DNA from: Nitrospira sp.
GTDB lineage: Bacteria > Nitrospirota > Nitrospiria > Nitrospirales > Nitrospiraceae
Length of the DNA stretch: 64,000 bases
Direction: 5' to 3'
Assembly (NCBI GenBank): GCA_035968315.1
Contig: JAVYIN010000003.1
Location: 300,766-364,765 of the forward strand
Shown here: positions 55,301 through 64,000 of the stretch, piece after piece
Numbering within the stretch: position 1 is the stretch's first letter
Layout: the number at the start of each line of letters is the position of its first letter
Made by a program: the position numbers and the translations under genes
The notes under the pieces: model-generated
Database searches by the model: none
Seen by the model: only the letters and a program-made list of their open reading frames with translations
Told to the model about the DNA's origin: nothing

Positions 55301-56470
55301 ATGGATATTCGCACCCTCTTGAAAGTCATGGTCGATCGTGAGGCCTCGGATCTCTATCTGACCATCGATGCCCCGCCCATCTATCGCATCCACGGATCGA
55401 CCCAGCGCACCGATGCCCCGCCGTTTACCAACGAACAGCTGGAAGCCCTGGCGCTGGCACTGATGCGCGGACAACAGCGCGGCGAGTTTGAAGAAAAGAT
55501 GGAGATGAACCTGGCCCTGTACTACAAAGAACTCGGCCGGTTTCGCGTGAACATTTTCCGCCAAAAGGGCAACGTCGGACTCGTCTTCCGCCATATCAAA
55601 GCCGAAATTCAAACGGTCGAGCAGCTGCAGCTGCCTCCCATCATCAAAGATATCGTCATGACGAAACGCGGGCTGGTGCTGGTGGTCGGCGCCACCGGCT
55701 CCGGTAAATCCACCTCGCTGGCGGCCATGATCGATCACCGAAACACGGTGCATGCCGGCCACATCATCACGGTCGAAGACCCGATCGAGTTTGTGCACAG
55801 CCACAAGAAATCGCTGATCACCCAGCGGGAAATCGGGTTTGACACGCTGAACTTTCAAAACGCGCTGAAAAATACGCTTCGGCAGGCCCCCGACGTGATT
55901 CTCATCGGAGAAATCCGGGATACCGAAACAATGGAGGCCGCCATAACCTTCGCGGAAACCGGCCACCTCTGTATCGGCACCTTGCACTCGAACAACGCCA
56001 ATCAGGCCATCGAGCGCATCATGAACTTTTTCCCGGTCGAGCGTCATGCGCAGATCTATCTGCAGCTCTCCCTGAACCTCCGGGCCATCATCTCCCAGCG
56101 GCTTATTCCCTCGACCGATGGCCGCCGCGTCCCGGCATTGGAAATCATGCTGGATACCCCGCGCATCAAAGACTTGGTCAAAAAAGCGGAAATCGATGTG
56201 CTCAAAGAAGCGATGGAACAGGGGATCGACGAAGGGTGCCAGACCTTCGATCATGTCTTGCTCCAACTCTATAAGGCCAACAAAATCAGCCTGGAGCAAG
56301 CCTTGATCAACGCCGACAGCGCCAACAACTTACGGCTGAAGATTAAGCTGGAAGGGTTGAAGGGCGACGACGCCGTCAATGCCTTGCTGGACAAGCAAGG
56401 GTTCGGGCCACAAAGCGACGCCTTCAAAATCCAGGGCAGTGGGAAGGTCACGCAATTGAGAAAAACCTAG
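55301..56470 (+). CDS. pilU: PilT-like retraction ATPase PilU
   Basis: A 389-residue PilT paralog. It opens MDIRTLLKVMVDREASDLYL and has Walker A GATGSGKSTSLAAMIDHRN near 130, HIITVEDPIEFVHSHKKS, VILIGEIRDTETMEAA near 202 and GHLCIGTLHSNNANQA. The C-terminal tail is longer than in PilT and lacks the AIRNLIRE motif, as in PilU, which aids PilT in retraction. It forms an operon with pilT and converges on the cytochrome gene. Confidence 0.93.
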   Translation: MDIRTLLKVMVDREASDLYLTIDAPPIYRIHGSTQRTDAPPFTNEQLEALALALMRGQQRGEFEEKMEMNLALYYKELGRFRVNIFRQKGNVGLVFRHIKAEIQTVEQLQLPPIIKDIVMTKRGLVLVVGATGSGKSTSLAAMIDHRNTVHAGHIITVEDPIEFVHSHKKSLITQREIGFDTLNFQNALKNTLRQAPDVILIGEIRDTETMEAAITFAETGHLCIGTLHSNNANQAIERIMNFFPVERHAQIYLQLSLNLRAIISQRLIPSTDGRRVPALEIMLDTPRIKDLVKKAEIDVLKEAMEQGIDEGCQTFDHVLLQLYKANKISLEQALINADSANNLRLKIKLEGLKGDDAVNALLDKQGFGPQSDAFKIQGSGKVTQLRKT

Positions 56471-56505
56471 GCCGGCCAGGCCGCAAATTTTTCAGCCAGT
56501 CGCCG

Positions 56506-57033
56506 TTACTTTACTTGAGGCTGGTCCGTCTGGGCCTCAAGATACACGGCGATTTTCTCCAGCGCGAGAGCGCTCAACTTCGCTCCATACCACGCGGGCA
56601 TCGTCCGCTCAGGATATCCTGGGACGACGAATACCCCCGGCTCCACGACAGATTCCACGATATATTCGTGCACCGTCCGGGCCGTCCCGTGATAGGACGG
56701 ATCCGCCAGGCGTTGCTCCCCGGTCGTTCCCAACACAAGCGCAGGCCCAACCTGGCCATTGGCCCCAGGAATGCCAGGAATAGTGTGGCAGACGGGGCAT
56801 CCGGCCCGCGTAAAAATCTCAATGATGGGCTCGTCTCCCGTCACCAACGGAACGTGTTCCTGAGCGAGCCCAAACGCCGGCAGATTGCTCGACGACGCGG
56901 GAGACGGAGACACCGGTGACGGCGTCCTGAGCATCCACAGGGCGTAGAGCAATACCAGACCGATCACGATCAGCGTCACAATGCGCTCCGGCTGGCGCGG
57001 GAAGTGCGGTTTTTCAGAAGGGGGTTGGGGCAT
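56506..57033 (-). CDS. Membrane-anchored monohaem cytochrome c
   Basis: A 175-residue c-type cytochrome. One N-terminal membrane anchor (IVTLIVIGLVLLYALWM) is followed by a periplasmic domain with the haem motif AGCPVCHTIPG near 85 and a likely Met ligand in ERTMPAWYGAKL near 145. It would carry electrons near the inner membrane. The start at 57033 (MPQPPSEKPH) is chosen because the upstream extension overlaps the SUMF1-like stop. It lies 17 bases after the SUMF1-like gene, so both are co-expressed. Confidence 0.87.
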   Translation of the reverse strand: MPQPPSEKPHFPRQPERIVTLIVIGLVLLYALWMLRTPSPVSPSPASSSNLPAFGLAQEHVPLVTGDEPIIEIFTRAGCPVCHTIPGIPGANGQVGPALVLGTTGEQRLADPSYHGTARTVHEYIVESVVEPGVFVVPGYPERTMPAWYGAKLSALALEKIAVYLEAQTDQPQVK

Positions 57034-57050
57034 GGAAGGGTCCGTGAGAT

Positions 57051-57905
57051 CTATTTTCCCACATCCATGGCGCATCGGAATCCGACCGTCCGATCCTCAA
57101 ACTCCGGCTCGGCGGAAAATCGAGCCGTCACACGCAGGGCCGTCGGCAAATCGGCCCACGACCCGCCACGCAACACCCGCTTTTCTCCTGTACTCGGCCC
57201 GGAAGGATTTGTGTCCGGACTCTTTTGGTAGTACTCGCGGTCATACCAATCATTCACCCATTCCGCTGCGTTCCCGGCCATGTGAAACAGGCCATAGGGG
57301 CTCCTGCCCCCTTCTTTCAGCCCATGGCGCACGCTCATGCCTTCCAGCCCGCTTCCGACCGGTACCAGCGTAATCGCCTCGCTCACCCAGATTCCCCGAT
57401 TGTAGTTCGCGATATCGACGAACGGCTGCATGTGGCCCCAGGGATACCGCCGGCCATCCGTTCCTCTCGCCGCCTTCTCCCACTCGGCTTCGGTCGGCAA
57501 CCGTTTCCCTGCCCATTTGCAATAGTTCGCGGCCTCGTTCCAGGTCACCCCTACAACAGGACGGTCGTCGAGGGAGGACACGGCATCATCATCCTGGACT
57601 GACGGGATTTCCTGCTTGCCGAACTCAAGAAACTTTTGATAGCGCCCAGCCGTCACTTCATACCGGTCCATGTAAAAGGCGTTTAGCGTGACCGGATGTT
57701 CCGGACGCTCATTCGGGAGCCCTTCGTTGCTCCCCATTAAAAACGGTCCGGCTGGAATCAACACCATCGGCGCGCCATCCTTGCCCTTGACCGACTCCAC
57801 GGCTCCTCCCGACGCAGAGGGAAGCGTCCCTCTGTCAGCCGCTTGGACAAACGGCACTGCCGCAAGCAAGACTAACCCTAGGCTCCAACAGATTGCAGGC
57901 CCCAT
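57051..57905 (-). CDS. Exported SUMF1/FGE-fold protein beside a cytochrome c
   Basis: A 284-residue SUMF1-fold protein with a signal peptide (about 1-22, ending FVQAADRG). Motifs: VLIPAGPFLMGSNEG near 45, LPTEAEWEKAARGTDGRRYP near 130, LFHMAGNAAEWVNDWYDREY near 205 and VLRGGSWADLPTALRVTAR near 250. The Cys pair of active FGE is absent, as in the paralog at 797-1705, so it is unlikely to make formylglycine. Pairing with a cytochrome c suggests a role in periplasmic electron transfer or its assembly. The start at 57905 is one of three nearby Met codons. Confidence 0.85.
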   Translation of the reverse strand: MGPAICWSLGLVLLAAVPFVQAADRGTLPSASGGAVESVKGKDGAPMVLIPAGPFLMGSNEGLPNERPEHPVTLNAFYMDRYEVTAGRYQKFLEFGKQEIPSVQDDDAVSSLDDRPVVGVTWNEAANYCKWAGKRLPTEAEWEKAARGTDGRRYPWGHMQPFVDIANYNRGIWVSEAITLVPVGSGLEGMSVRHGLKEGGRSPYGLFHMAGNAAEWVNDWYDREYYQKSPDTNPSGPSTGEKRVLRGGSWADLPTALRVTARFSAEPEFEDRTVGFRCAMDVGK

Positions 57906-58032
57906 CACAGTCCTCCCAATCATGCACAATGCGGGCAGCCACACGGCACGCTATCGCATCGGGAAAGTGTACCCATCAGTTCAGGCAAACACAACGGGAG
58001 AAAGAGAATGGGAAGTGCAGACTACAGGAAGG

Positions 58033-58110
58033 TGGTGTCCCCAACGGGATTTGAACCCGTGTTACTGCCTTGAAAGGGCAATGTCCTAGGCCAGGCTAGA
58101 CGATGGGGAC
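58033..58110 (-). tRNA. tRNA-Glu (anticodon TTC), CCA encoded
   Basis: On the minus strand the acceptor GTCCCCA pairs with TGGGGAC, the anticodon loop is CTTTCAA (anticodon TTC) and the T arm is ACGGG-TTCAAAT-CCCGT. The discriminator is A and the genome carries CCA directly after it (58035-58033). All arms fold normally. Confidence 0.95.
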
Positions 58111-58294
58111 CCGAGGCAACGGCACACAAGCGAACGGCTTTTTACCACACTCACAGCGGCCCTGTCACTACACTGTTGCGATAGCCGGCTAGCCAATGGA
58201 ACCGGCACCCCTGGCGCACCGATACCGGCTTCACGATGAAGTATGGTAGACTGTTCCTCCATCAGCCTTCTTCCAAGCCTTGTCGTGGCAAAAC

Positions 58295-58789
58295 ATGGTA
58301 ACGCGCATGCGCAGATCTCCGGCACACAGGTCGTTGACCGGCCTTGGCATCCTTTGCTTGCTGGCCTTCGGCTGCGCGCATGACAGCTACCAGCAACGTG
58401 CCGGCATTGTGAAAAACCACGTCGAAGCCTTCTACACTCACTTGAAGGCCAACCGCGTGGAGCCCGCCATCCATGAAAACGAGCAGATCGAAGCCATGGC
58501 AGCGCAGATGGCCGAGACCGTTCGGACACAAGCCCAACGGAAAGGCACCAGCCAGGTTGAACGGGAATTTGCGCTGATGCAAACGGCCAACGAAACGGCC
58601 GCGCAAAACTGGCTGGCCCTAGGACAATATTTTGCAATCAAGAAGCACTACGCGCAGGCGCGCGCGACCTACCAGCGAATCCTTGCGACCTACACAAAGA
58701 CGGCGGATCAGTCCTTCCGAGACCAGGCCCTGCGCGCCTTGAAAGACCTCGACATCATGGCGCCTCCCGCGGACAAATCCACACCCTAA
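58295..58789 (+). CDS. Small helical lipoprotein
   Basis: A 164-residue lipoprotein: a signal segment (GLGILCLLAFGC) ends in a lipobox, and the rest is helical with a TPR-like part (LALGQYFAIKKHYAQARATYQRIL near 115). Function unknown. ATG at 58295 or 58304 is possible. The stop and the start of the next gene overlap (TAATG), so the two lipoproteins are made together and may interact in the outer membrane. Confidence 0.75.
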   Translation: MVTRMRRSPAHRSLTGLGILCLLAFGCAHDSYQQRAGIVKNHVEAFYTHLKANRVEPAIHENEQIEAMAAQMAETVRTQAQRKGTSQVEREFALMQTANETAAQNWLALGQYFAIKKHYAQARATYQRILATYTKTADQSFRDQALRALKDLDIMAPPADKSTP

Positions 58790-59400
58790 TGCGCTTGCCT
58801 ACGATGCTCCCGCCGCACCCCTTCCCAGCCGCAGCAGGTCCCTCCCAAGCCTTTGCTGCTGGGCTCTGCCTGCTGCTCCTGCTCCTCCTCTCAAGCTGCA
58901 CCCATGTGATTGAGGTGCACCCGCGTCCTTCCCAGCCCACACACACGACGATTCCTCGATCGCTGCAGCTCGTGCTCAGCAGCCTGACCGTTCAAGGCGC
59001 GGACCATATGCCGGGAATCACACTGTTGGAATGGCGGCCACGCACCCTTGCGCCGGCGCTCATCCACTACGTTCGCGAGCGGGGCACGTTCCCTTCGGTC
59101 GCCTCGGACTCCGGCGACCTCACGCTGGCGGTCACGACGAAGCTGGCCCTGACCTCGCAGGCACAGTACCAGTATCACATCACGTTGCAGGCGGAGATGC
59201 GCGAAACGCCGCGCGGCGTGATCAAAACCTATCTTGCGGATCGGACCGTTTCAGGATCAACTGTTCGGTGGGTCACGGCCTCCGATCGTGAGCCGATCGA
59301 GGCCGCGCTACAGGCTGCGTTGGACGATCTGCTCTCGCAGATCGAAGCTGACCGGCTCTTGTATATCCCCAAGGAACCACGCCGGGAAATCACGCCCTAG
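58789..59400 (+). CDS. Lipoprotein of unknown function
   Basis: A 203-residue protein with a hydrophobic signal (GLCLLLLLLLSSC) ending in a lipobox Cys near residue 37. The mature part (about 60-190) is predicted beta-alpha and rich in Thr and Leu (SLQLVLSSLTVQGADHM; DLTLAVTTKLALTSQAQYQY). I recognise no family; the layout is similar to outer-membrane accessory lipoproteins with a small curved-sheet domain. It is coupled to the preceding lipoprotein gene. Confidence 0.7.
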   Translation: MRLPTMLPPHPFPAAAGPSQAFAAGLCLLLLLLLSSCTHVIEVHPRPSQPTHTTIPRSLQLVLSSLTVQGADHMPGITLLEWRPRTLAPALIHYVRERGTFPSVASDSGDLTLAVTTKLALTSQAQYQYHITLQAEMRETPRGVIKTYLADRTVSGSTVRWVTASDREPIEAALQAALDDLLSQIEADRLLYIPKEPRREITP

Positions 59401-59430
59401 CGCGCCCCTCGACCATGATCGTTCACCCGG

Positions 59431-60090
59431 CTACGCAGTCTTCGCCTGAGTAAACTTCTCCCACGCTACTTGCGCCTCGACCGATGCCGCCGCGACATAT
59501 TCCGGACAATCAAGACGCAGTGTCGGGACTCCAAGCGGAGCATCCAGCAATTGACAATGATGCGGCTGGGCTGCATTGGCATGCGCATGGGGCTGGAAAT
59601 ACTGGCACGACACACACATCCGGGCGACAGAGATTTCCCCCTGGACCTGCAACGAACGAATCAACTTGATGAGGATGGTCAAAAGCGACGCCTGCTCCTG
59701 GCTCGAAAGCTGCTCCGTCGCTGCCGCTAGCGCCTCCGGCCATCCGGTCACGACTTCACCGGCCTTCAGCCCCTTGGCGGTCAGATGGACCGTCACCACC
59801 CGGTTATCCGTATCCGACCGGCGGCGGCGCACCAGCTTTTTCTCCTCAAGGGTACGAATGACCTCGGACGCCGTCGGCAATTTCACCGAGAGCTCCCGCG
59901 CAATGACCGACACCATCGCGCACCGATTCGGTTGCGACCGCAAGAAGGTCAAGACTTGCACTTGCAGCGGGCCAACCCCTTGCCGCCCCTGCCGGCGCCA
60001 AGGCCGGCTCTTCATCGCCAGTCCAATCTTCGATAACCCAGCCACGACCCGGCCAGGAAGGGGATCCCGTTCAACCTTGATCAATTGCAT
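59431..60090 (-). CDS. MarR-type regulator with a C-terminal Cys cluster
   Basis: A 219-residue winged-helix regulator. The MarR core (about 40-150) shows PLQVQVLTFLRSQPNRCAM, the recognition helix region SVKLPTASEVIRTLEEKKLV and the wing RRRSDTDNRVVTVHLTAKG. An added C-terminal domain has C159-x2-C162-x16-C179-x15-C195 with several His (FQPHAHANAAQPHHC), a likely metal or Fe-S site. Such a pairing points to a redox- or metal-sensing repressor. The upstream gap has two copies of a repeat that could be its operator. Confidence 0.82.
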   Translation of the reverse strand: MQLIKVERDPLPGRVVAGLSKIGLAMKSRPWRRQGRQGVGPLQVQVLTFLRSQPNRCAMVSVIARELSVKLPTASEVIRTLEEKKLVRRRRSDTDNRVVTVHLTAKGLKAGEVVTGWPEALAAATEQLSSQEQASLLTILIKLIRSLQVQGEISVARMCVSCQYFQPHAHANAAQPHHCQLLDAPLGVPTLRLDCPEYVAAASVEAQVAWEKFTQAKTA

Positions 60091-60402
60091 GTGACAACCC
60101 TCATTGAAAATGTGGGGGAGAGTTCGCCGTTGTGGCCCCAGTTTATTGGTTGCATTATATGCCCGTCAAGCTCCGACTGATTTTCATTCCTTATATTTCA
60201 ACTACTTTACGGCTTTCTCATGATAATCGTGAAGAATTACATATATATATCAACTACTTTTGCGGGAATCACGAAAACCGTACCAGCCTGTGCCCCGGCA
60301 TGTTTGAGGTCCTGCGCAAGGAGCCTGACACTGAAACAACTCGTACGGTATTTAAGGGGAGGGAAGGGAGGGATGCCAGATTGCAGCGACAGGTAGCAGG
60401 TC
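60091..60402. other. AT-rich region upstream of the MarR gene, 312 bases
   Basis: It contains the MarR gene promoter and two direct repeats (60198 and 60250), in strikingly AT-rich sequence. No gene is supported between it and the stop of the large kinase. Confidence 0.5.
60198..60276 (-). promoter_or_regulatory. Two direct repeats, possible MarR operator
   Basis: TCAACTACTTT occurs at 60198-60208 and 60250-60260, 52 bases apart (about five helical turns), each followed within 25 bases by AATCGTGAA or AATCACGAA. They lie 108-190 bases upstream of the MarR start. Confidence 0.4.
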
Positions 60403-63400
60403 TTATGAGGCTCCGAATCCCGCCGCAGCCACGGTCTCGATCGCCCGAAGCAGATCTCGTTTAGAAAACGGCTTCCTTAGCGTATCCCGGGCTCCAAACT
60501 TCTTGGCCAGCGACAGATAGATCTCGGCATTGACCGCCCCGCCACCGGACATCGCGATAATCTTGAGCGCCGGCCAGTCCCGCTGCACCGTTTGAATAGT
60601 TTCGACTCCGTCGGTATCCGGCATCAACATGTCCACCAGCAACACATCCGCGGCGTATCCCTGCAGACAACGCCGCGCCTCTTGGGCTGTCGCACAAGTC
60701 CGCACTTCACACGGCTCATCCGTCAACAGATCCTCGATCATCGTACGAATTTGCGCATCATCGTCCACCACAAGGATATGCCAGACCGGCCGCCTGAGAG
60801 ACGCCGCAACCGCAGCCGTCGTACCTGGACGGTCCAAGACCTCGCGTATGGTGCGAGTCAGCACGTCGTTCGAGATCGGTTTGTGCAACACACGCCCCTG
60901 CTGCTCCAGCGTGGCATATTCAGGAATGGCCGTATCGACATAGCCCGTCAGAAACAGCACGCGAAGATCCGGCCGCAGCACCGTCAGTGCACGGGCAAGG
61001 TCCCACCCATTCATCTCCGGCATCAGACCATCCGTCAAGAGGAGATGGATAACGCCCGAGTAGGCCTGCGCCATGGCCAGCCCTTCCTTGCCATGGCCAG
61101 CCTCCAGCACCGTATAGCCCGCTCCAATTAAGACCGCTTTTGTCAACGCCCGAACCTGCGGATCGTCCTCCGCCAAAAGAATGGTTTCGGATCCCCGGCC
61201 ATTTCCAGATCCCGCCGGCCTCTCCCGGCTCATTTCAGGGGCCGCCACCCGTGGAAAGGCCAGCGTAAAGGTAGTCCCAGCCCCCGGTGCGCTGGCCACG
61301 AAAATCGTCCCGCCGCTTTTCTCCACCGTGCCATAGGCCGTCGCTAACCCCAATCCGGTCCCCTTCCCGACAGGCTTCGTCGTATAAAACGGCTCGAAAA
61401 TCCTGGCTTGCGTCGCCGCATCCATGCCAATGCCGGTATCGGAAACCATCACCAACACCGTCTCCCCATGGCCGCTCATTTTTTGCGGCCCCTTCCCCTC
61501 CAACGGCCCCCCAAGAGCCGTCCGAATGGTCAGCTGTCCCCCATCCGGCATCGCATCGCGGGCATTCGCCACCAGATTGATCAGGACTTGCTCGAACCCA
61601 ATCGCGTCAAGCTTCGCATAACAGGGCTGAACGGTCAGCGACTCCGAGAAACGGATGTGCTCGCCGACCAACCGACGCAAGAGGGACGAAATATTGGAGA
61701 CCAGGTCGTTCACATCGACCACCTTCGTCTCCACATTCTGGCTCCGGCTGAACGACAAGAGCTGTTGCGTCAGCCCGGTCGCCCGATCCGTCGCTTTATT
61801 GATCTGTTCCACGCTCTGCCGCAGATCGTTTCGCAGATTGGGCTTCGCCAGGGTGAGGTCGCAGTACCCCTTGATGATTGTGAGGAGATTGTTGAAGTCG
61901 TGCGCGATGCCGCCGGCCAACCGCCCAATCGCCTCCATCTTTTGCGATTGGCGCAATTGCTGTTCAAGCTGCTCGCGTTTGACGATCTGATCCGTCAGCG
62001 CCTCATTCGCCTGTGTCAATTCAGCCGTGCGGACTTGCACCCGCTGCTCCAACTCATCGTTGGCCCGCCGCAAGTCATCCTGCGCGCGTTTTCGCTCGAG
62101 CCCCAAACAGATCGTTTTCGACGCCGTCTCGATGGCCGTCAAGGCAGCCTCATCGAAGGGATGCCGGGAAAAGACCGCCACGACACCAAGGAGGCGCGTC
62201 CCGGCAATCAGCGGGTACCCGGCAAACGCCTGCAGCCCCTGCTCCCGCATCCAGGCCTTATTAGGCAGGCGCTCGTCCTCCAACACGTGGTTGGTGTGCA
62301 TCGGCCCGCCGCCCTGCGCGATCCGGCCGATCTTCAAGGCGCCCAGCGGCACGCGCCGATATTCGCCGTTCAGATTGCGGGAGAGGCCTTCACTGGCGGC
62401 CAGATGCAAACACTCGGTGCGGTCGAGACAATGCGCCGCCTTATGGCAGGAGGCGCACAGGTCTCCGGAACCGAGCATCCATATGCGCACCATCGCCGCA
62501 TCGAGCTGCCGGAGAAAGATGGCGGCACAGTCTTGCAGCGCCTGTGGAATCGGATGGTCTGCGAGCAGCGCGGCATGAAGCTCCGCGGACAGCTCCGCCA
62601 AACGATGCCGTTCTTCAAGCAGCCCTTCCGCCTGTTTACGTTCCGTAATGTCCGTATGCGTGCCGACGACACGCAACGGTTTCCCCTCCACATCGCGCGA
62701 GATCGCCTTTCCACGGTCCAGGATCCACTTATATGTGCCGTCTTTGCACAGAACCCGATGTTCAGACACATACAGAGGAGTTTCGCCGCGGAAATGCTTA
62801 TTGAGCTCCTCATAAGTCGACACCTTGTCGTCCGGATGGACGCGGCTCTCCCATTCACTCAGCCTGTCTCCAATCTCATGGTCTTCGTAACCCAGCATAG
62901 CCTTCCAGCGCCGAGAGAAGAAGACCGTGTTGGTCCTGGCGTTCCAGTCCCATACTCCGTCACCGCTGCCCTCGAACGCGTAATTCCAGCGCTCTTCCGA
63001 TACCTTGAGCGCGTCCTCCGCCAATTTACGGTCCGTGATGTCCCGCACGATGGCATGAAACCCAATCACTTGCCCGTTATCCCCCCGCAGCATGTGGACT
63101 TGCTGGCCTACCCAGCGCTCTGCGCCATCCCGGCGGAGGACGGGGAACTCCAGATAGGTATCAGGAATCTGCCGGAGAAACTGGCGGTCATAAAACCGTT
63201 CCACCCGCTTGCGCTGATCGGGTCTGACAAGCACCGTAAACCGTTGGCCAAGCAGATCCTCCTTGGGATACCCCATGAACCGTGCCACCGATGGGCTGAT
63301 GAATGTAAAGTGCCCTGCGGCATCCGTGCGATAGATAATATCGTTCGCGCTCTCGACCAACTGCTTGTATTGGGCCTCACTCGCACGCAACGCCTCCTCG

Positions 63401-64000
63401 GCCCGCTTCTCCTCCGTCACATCCCGCACCGTGGCTTGTACCTGTACGCTATCGCCGATCTGCACCCGGGTCAGCAGCACCGTGGCGGGGAACTCTTCAC
63501 CCGTCAGCCGCTTGTGCCGCCATTCGAAAAAGTGCCCCCCTGTTTGCATCGCAAGATCGATCATCTCCTTGGCCTTCTCGCCCGAGGGCCGGCCATCGGG
63601 CTGCTGCTCTGGAGACAAGTCCCACGGCCCGAGCGAGACCAATTCGGCTTCATCCTTTGCCCTGAACATGCGCACGGTCGCCGGGTTGCCGGAGGTGAAC
63701 CGCCAGGCGGGTAGCGCCACTGTCATAATCGCGTCCTGCGAGCTCTCAAAAAGAGCCCGATAGCGCGACTCACTCGCCTTCAGCCCCGCCTCCCGATCTA
63801 AAAGCGCTGCTTCCATATCGTGATGGGCAAGATCGTACAGGCGGCGCTCCAACAGCTGGACCGTCTGCCTGGCGAGTCTGCGGAGGGCCTCTTGCTGCGT
63901 GGCTGTGAGCCGGCGCGGGACGCGATCGATCACACAGAGGGTTCCCAGCGCATGGCCTTGCGAGGTGATCAGTGGCGCCCCGGCATAGAACCGGATGTGC
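60403..64000 (-). CDS. Large hybrid sensor kinase, N-terminus beyond the window
   Basis: At least 1198 residues; the frame stays open to the right edge, and the translated edge ([20 protein letters not shown]) is the end of a GAF domain, so the gene starts outside. Domains onward: three PAS (from about 55, 180 and 305, counted from the GTG at 63933), a second GAF (450-610) with Cys cluster C-x2-C-x5-C-x5-C, the kinase core ([16 protein letters not shown] near 675; [20 protein letters not shown] near 865), and two receivers ([26 protein letters not shown]). No membrane segment is seen in this part, so it looks cytosolic. Confidence 0.92.
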   Translation of the reverse strand, partial: HIRFYAGAPLITSQGHALGTLCVIDRVPRRLTATQQEALRRLARQTVQLLERRLYDLAHHDMEAALLDREAGLKASESRYRALFESSQDAIMTVALPAWRFTSGNPATVRMFRAKDEAELVSLGPWDLSPEQQPDGRPSGEKAKEMIDLAMQTGGHFFEWRHKRLTGEEFPATVLLTRVQIGDSVQVQATVRDVTEEKRAEEALRASEAQYKQLVESANDIIYRTDAAGHFTFISPSVARFMGYPKEDLLGQRFTVLVRPDQRKRVERFYDRQFLRQIPDTYLEFPVLRRDGAERWVGQQVHMLRGDNGQVIGFHAIVRDITDRKLAEDALKVSEERWNYAFEGSGDGVWDWNARTNTVFFSRRWKAMLGYEDHEIGDRLSEWESRVHPDDKVSTYEELNKHFRGETPLYVSEHRVLCKDGTYKWILDRGKAISRDVEGKPLRVVGTHTDITERKQAEGLLEERHRLAELSAELHAALLADHPIPQALQDCAAIFLRQLDAAMVRIWMLGSGDLCASCHKAAHCLDRTECLHLAASEGLSRNLNGEYRRVPLGALKIGRIAQGGGPMHTNHVLEDERLPNKAWMREQGLQAFAGYPLIAGTRLLGVVAVFSRHPFDEAALTAIETASKTICLGLERKRAQDDLRRANDELEQRVQVRTAELTQANEALTDQIVKREQLEQQLRQSQKMEAIGRLAGGIAHDFNNLLTIIKGYCDLTLAKPNLRNDLRQSVEQINKATDRATGLTQQLLSFSRSQNVETKVVDVNDLVSNISSLLRRLVGEHIRFSESLTVQPCYAKLDAIGFEQVLINLVANARDAMPDGGQLTIRTALGGPLEGKGPQKMSGHGETVLVMVSDTGIGMDAATQARIFEPFYTTKPVGKGTGLGLATAYGTVEKSGGTIFVASAPGAGTTFTLAFPRVAAPEMSRERPAGSGNGRGSETILLAEDDPQVRALTKAVLIGAGYTVLEAGHGKEGLAMAQAYSGVIHLLLTDGLMPEMNGWDLARALTVLRPDLRVLFLTGYVDTAIPEYATLEQQGRVLHKPISNDVLTRTIREVLDRPGTTAAVAASLRRPVWHILVVDDDAQIRTMIEDLLTDEPCEVRTCATAQEARRCLQGYAADVLLVDMLMPDTDGVETIQTVQRDWPALKIIAMSGGGAVNAEIYLSLAKKFGARDTLRKPFSKRDLLRAIETVAAAGFGAS

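Noticed and set aside
62400..62470. CASCH as a haem c site in the large kinase
   Set aside because: No export signal or membrane segment is seen before it and it sits in a cytosolic GAF domain; covalent haem c attachment is periplasmic.
61408..63714. Long open frame opposite the large kinase
   Set aside because: Arg/His/Leu-rich translation without motifs; a shadow of the high-GC coding strand.

Overview
The window is high-GC bacterial chromosome and looks like Nitrospirota, most likely Nitrospira. The grounds are the set and order of genes (Ycf46-like AAA ATPase, paired SUMF1-like proteins, AmgK/MurU, GH57 plus galT, a TtuA/TtuB-like pair, a pilA plus ABC exporter locus), a Gram-negative envelope with many lipoproteins, and short GC-rich palindromic repeats between genes. 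The genus is an inference; no rRNA is present to fix it. No CRISPR array, insertion sequence, prophage or rRNA gene was seen. Genes are tightly packed, with several 1- to 4-base overlaps. Layout: 72-4580 holds a + strand run of a coiled-coil lipoprotein, a SUMF1-like protein, a Ycf46-like AAA ATPase, an NlpC/P60 lipoprotein and an unknown protein. 4690-6335 holds small genes (Lys/His-rich secreted protein, DUF5069, PilZ). 6666-7092 looks like a single integron gene cassette (ABM-fold protein plus attC) with no integrase nearby. 7461-13428 is gltBD, preceded by a decayed second copy of the gltB 5' end (13438-13516). 13787-17741 carries a polyprenyl diphosphate synthase, a DUF1015 protein and an NtrC-type regulator. 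17756-19712 is a MurU/AmgK-like cell-wall recycling pair. 19911-25420 is signalling: a hybrid kinase, a Cys-rich LuxR-type regulator and a response regulator with a Glu in place of the phospho-acceptor Asp. 25494-34966 goes from glycan/sugar metabolism (GH57, galT) through tRNA maturation (CCA enzyme, TtuB-like and TtuA-like thiolation pair) to envelope and stress genes (PagL-like deacylase, DnaJ-like, MarC, Spy-like, PepSY). 35145-39212 has ilvD, a trypsin-like protease and a DegT aminotransferase. 39333-42733 is a pilus locus, pilA followed by a PilG/PilH/PilI-like exporter. 43232-50363 is one minus-strand block: aminotransferase, serA, hisZ, dnaB and a TPR lipoprotein. 50559-56470 has an MltD-like transglycosylase, a YfgM-like protein, bioF, and pilT/pilU. 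56506-59400 has a cytochrome c, a second SUMF1-like protein, tRNA-Glu and two lipoproteins. 59431-64000 has a MarR regulator with a Cys cluster and a very large hybrid kinase whose N-terminus runs off the right edge. How the parts fit: gltBD, serA plus its aminotransferase, hisZ, ilvD and bioF are ordinary biosynthesis for an autotroph. pilA, the ABC exporter, pilT/pilU and the PilZ protein point to twitching or attachment. A large share of genes acts in the envelope (five to six lipoproteins, two peptidoglycan hydrolases, AmgK/MurU, PagL-like). Points most worth following are the integron cassette, the gltB relic, the TtuB/TtuA pair with a Gly-Gly-Asn tail, the phosphomimetic pseudo-receiver, and the Cys clusters in two transcription factors. 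Gaps over 300 bases are described as separate entries.
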